Assembly: GCA_029287645.1 (NCBI GenBank)
Contig: JARFQS010000229.1
Coordinates: 1-7,074, forward strand
DNA: 7,074 nt
Source: Thermoanaerobaculia bacterium
GTDB lineage: Bacteria; Acidobacteriota; Thermoanaerobaculia; Multivoradales; JAHEKO01
Direction: 5' to 3'
Each line of letters begins with the position of its first letter. Within the stretch, counting starts at the first letter, position 1. Shown piece after piece: positions 7,051-7,074 of this stretch. The notes below the pieces were generated by a model. The model did no database searches and was not told the DNA's origin. It saw only the letters and a list, made by a program, of their open reading frames with translations. The position numbers were made by a program, and so were the translations under genes.

Positions 7051-7074
7051 CTGTCTCTTATACACATCTCCGAG
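7051..7074 (+). other. Nextera/Tn5 sequencing adapter (contamination)
   Basis: The first 19 bases, CTGTCTCTTATACACATCT, are the reverse complement of the Tn5 mosaic end used in tagmentation libraries. The next five, CCGAG, begin the Nextera read 2 adapter tail. All 24 bases match with no mismatch, and they sit exactly at the contig end. This is not genomic sequence. Confidence 0.97.

Noticed and set aside
7051..7069. A genuine Tn5/IS50 mosaic end marking a mobile element boundary.
   Set aside because: The next bases, CCGAG, follow the synthetic Nextera adapter, and the match sits at the very end of the contig, which points to library adapter.

Overview
The window is a GC-rich (about 60% by eye), gene-dense piece of a Gram-negative bacterial genome. 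It carries a complete set of enzymes for ADP-L-glycero-beta-D-manno-heptose, the activated heptose of the lipopolysaccharide (LPS) inner core. The last 24 bases (7051-7074) match a Nextera/Tn5 sequencing adapter, so this is very probably an untrimmed contig end from a draft or metagenomic assembly, and genomic sequence stops at 7050. The phylum cannot be fixed from the sequence; the outer-membrane sugar pathway, the GC content and frequent GTG starts fit many environmental Gram-negative lineages.

Layout. Six genes lie head to tail on the minus strand, read from 5312 down to 1: hldD (ADP-heptose epimerase), gmhB (heptose bisphosphate phosphatase), gmhA (sedoheptulose-7-phosphate isomerase), hldE (bifunctional heptose kinase/adenylyltransferase), a family 2 glycosyltransferase like dolichol/polyprenyl-phosphate sugar synthases, and a family 39 (ArnT/PMT-like) membrane glycosyltransferase whose C-terminus runs off the left edge. 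Junctions are overlaps of 1 or 4 bases or gaps of at most 25 bases, so this looks like one operon. A 98-base divergent intergenic region (5313-5410) separates it from a plus-strand family 9 (heptosyltransferase-type) glycosyltransferase. That gene converges on, and overlaps by 21 bases, the 3' end of a minus-strand PLP-dependent aminotransferase, whose 5' part is lost at the contig end.

How the genes fit together. GmhA makes D-glycero-D-manno-heptose 7-phosphate, the HldE kinase domain makes the 1,7-bisphosphate, GmhB removes the 7-phosphate, the HldE C-terminal domain adds AMP, and HldD epimerises C6 to give the donor. The divergent family 9 enzyme is a candidate user of that donor. The GT2/GT39 pair is a candidate lipid-linked sugar system: GT2 would load a sugar on polyprenyl phosphate in the cytoplasm, and GT39 would transfer it on the periplasmic face to lipid A, core or another acceptor. 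The pathway assignment is firm. The substrates of the three glycosyltransferases are inference. No RNA genes, CRISPR arrays or natural mobile elements were seen, and no stretch over 300 bases lacks a gene.
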